Assembly (NCBI GenBank): GCA_963978895.1
Contig: OZ022245.1
Location: 21,687,968-21,751,967, forward strand
Source: Erpobdella octoculata
Lineage: Eukaryota > Annelida > Clitellata > Hirudinida > Erpobdellidae
DNA: 64,000 nucleotides
Direction: 5' to 3'
Shown piece by piece: positions 62,299 through 64,000 of the stretch; within the stretch, counting starts at the first letter, position 1; the number at the start of each line of letters is the position of its first letter. The notes under the pieces were generated by a model. The model did no database searches and had not been told where the DNA came from. It worked only from the letters and a program-made list of their open reading frames with translations. The position numbers and the translations under genes were made by a program.

Positions 62299-63578
62299 AA
62301 TAATTCTTTTCATTTTTTTAAGGGCGATTTAATTTTTTAAAATTTTAGAAACGTATGCTGTTATATTTATTAATTTTTTTTCACGAGAGTATTGATTAAG
62401 CAGATCTATCAACCCTCACACACTAATTAAAAGCACGCATTCACACTGATGAGCAAATTTTCCAGTGGCTTGTGGTTAAAGGCATTTCATAGATTTGTTC
62501 AAACTAATCTGAAAACAAATCGTCATTGTCGGTGACACTCCATTCACACAGACGGAAGCATTTCAACCCTATTTGCAATTCATCTGCAATTCAACACTTT
62601 TCTTCACAGAAAGTTACTCAAGACACTTGTTATTATCTTTTTATAATGCTTTTAATAATACGAGATATAAACAAACACTTTTAGCGAACAAAGGATTGAA
62701 ATACTCAAGCCCTTTATGAGGCTGTATTAACATTTCAAGTCTGCGCTTAGTTGTCGAGGGGCCTACTTATAATAAAGGGGGTTCATTAGACATAGTTTCA
62801 GAGACACAACAGCTGACTAACAAAACAATGGTTGGAAAATTTGACATAGGACTTTTGAAAACTCGATGTAAAATAGATGAAGCAGCTCATTGAATTTTTA
62901 TTCATGAAAAATGAATAGCAGAAGCTGTGTTAACCTGATGGCTGCACAACACGGCTTAACTCTCACGAAAGCCTAAAGTCATGGAGTTCTTTATGCGTAT
63001 GTATATAGAGTTCCATGTTTAAATACATTATACCTAACTGCCATCCAGTTGTGGTTTTGACGCTGGTGAGACGACGTCTCTTCAAATAAAGATAAACCCC
63101 AAAACCTCAGAAACACCTACTAGTTGAAAAAAAGAATCAAACATGTACCTTTAGTTCTGCAAGCAAAACACAAAAAATCTCTAGAGACCCCCGCAATAAA
63201 AAAACATCTTGTTGGGTTTTAAAAGATTATGATAGAAGTGACTGACTCAGGAAAAAACACTTAAAAGTTCTCTTTGAAAAATCCTGTGAATTCATCAATC
63301 ATCAAAAACTGCCCCCACTCCCCACCCACCCAACTACTCATTTGTATCTGTAAAAGATCAAAACATCTTATAACATCTCTACTAGAGTACTGAACGGACT
63401 GATTTTTTGCGCTTGGCCCGTTTCGTAGGCCAAAAAAACAGGCTCGACTCGGTCCGTCCAATTTGAGCCCTGCCTGTTTTTAGAGGTCTATAATACCTAT
63501 ACTTGACAGAAAATGTTGGCCCGGACCGTTTGATAACCCTGAAAACCACGACCTGCAGTAGGCTTTAATAGTTATTAA
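62299..63578. other. no gene seen
   Basis: AT-rich. A 66-residue minus-strand frame at 63261 has no recognisable feature. Confidence 0.4.
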
Positions 63579-63640
63579 ACCTAAGGATAACCAGATAACA
63601 CACTACAGTCCTCCGCTCTACCAACTGAGCTATCACGGGA
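63579..63640 (-). pseudogene. tRNA-Tyr(GTA) pseudogene with intron, 3'-truncated
   Basis: On the minus strand: TCCCGTGATAGCTCAGTTGG, then GAGCGGAGGACTGTAG with anticodon GTA, a 14-nt insert (63589-63602), and ATCCTTAGGT, the 3' side of the anticodon arm. The insert lies one base after the anticodon, the canonical tRNA-Tyr intron site. The T arm and the acceptor 3' strand are missing; a 16-nt perfect palindrome, TTTAATAACTATTAAA, follows instead. Confidence 0.8.
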
Positions 63641-64000
63641 GACGTCCGGTCTTGGTGTAAGGTAAAACTGAACTTTTAAAGATATAGGTATTATGTTATT
63701 CAATAATAATACACAATCATTAAAATATATAAAGAAAAAGAATAGAGCATTATTATAGCTGTTGTTTATGTAAAAACTCTGTTAGGTTTCTTTTAAAGAA
63801 TAATATTTTTTATTTCTGTGCAAAACAACTTCAGGTAGACGAAGATCCGCTGCATTGGTCGAAAAATAGCTAACTTTCCTAGTGTAGTAACTAAAGAGTA
63901 TATGTATAGCCAGGGACATAATGTGGCGGGCAGGGAACATTTGCACTCCCTTGATTTCCAAAATTTTTTTTTACTTAGTGATGAATAAATAAATTTATCG
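63641..64000. other. no gene seen
   Basis: AT-rich to the window edge. Confidence 0.4.

Noticed and set aside
62452..62480. CTGATGAG as a third hammerhead core
   Set aside because: No GAA after a pairing stem and no complementary stem I; likewise CTGATGA near 16212, 26073, 48770 and 49325.

Overview
The window is metazoan nuclear DNA, very AT-rich and dominated by mobile elements. Signs of an animal genome are GT-AG introns, exons of a motile-cilium coiled-coil gene that I read as CCDC40, eukaryotic tRNA genes (initiator Met, Lys, Gln, and an intron-bearing Tyr relic), Pol III-type SINEs, CR1/L2-like LINEs, Ty3/gypsy elements (one primed by tRNA-Trp as in the CsRn1 clade), hAT, Helitron and Penelope-like pieces. 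A ciliated aquatic invertebrate fits best; I cannot name the species. All identifications rest on reading translations and motifs by eye, not on database searches.

Host genes. The only protein-coding host gene I can support lies on the minus strand. C-terminal-type CCDC40 exons run from about 47.96 kb down to a stop at 27.34 kb, with an 18 kb intron packed with retroelements. N-terminal-type exons of the same family then appear lower down, at 18.66-17.24 kb. This tail-then-head order implies two tandem gene copies or a rearrangement. Two C-terminal exons are also tandemly duplicated (46.64-47.22 and 47.40-47.99 kb), and one copy has an in-frame stop.

Layout. 1-5 kb: a large inverted duplication (0.97-3.43 kb) and an L2-like 3' end. 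7-11.6 kb: a LINE split by a solo LTR, itself split by a hAT element, then a repeat carrying tRNA-Gln with a second hAT inside. 12.3-15.9 kb: MITEs, a long inverted-repeat element, a solo LTR and telomere-like repeats. 17.2-18.7 kb: CCDC40 exons. 22.9-25.0 kb: a CsRn1-like element whose reading frame runs into a tetranucleotide array. 27.3 kb: last CCDC40 exon. 28.9-37.1 kb: one gypsy inserted in another (5-bp TSD), plus fragments. 38.5-45 kb: Helitron-like repeats with minisatellites and a LINE interrupted by a second gypsy. 45.1-48.3 kb: Penelope-like piece, CCDC40 exons, SINE. 49.5-59.5 kb: Helitron fragment, a gag-only LTR element with a SAP domain, two inverted Helitron deletion derivatives, another Penelope-like piece. 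59.6-64 kb: MITEs and tRNA genes.

Most notable: two hammerhead-ribozyme-like motifs (45,361-45,404 and 56,056-56,104), each followed by a homologous short reading frame and a TA tract; the CCDC40 exon order and exon duplication; the pol-less SAP-gag LTR element; a probable hAT excision footprint; and several nested insertions whose target-site duplications give a relative chronology.
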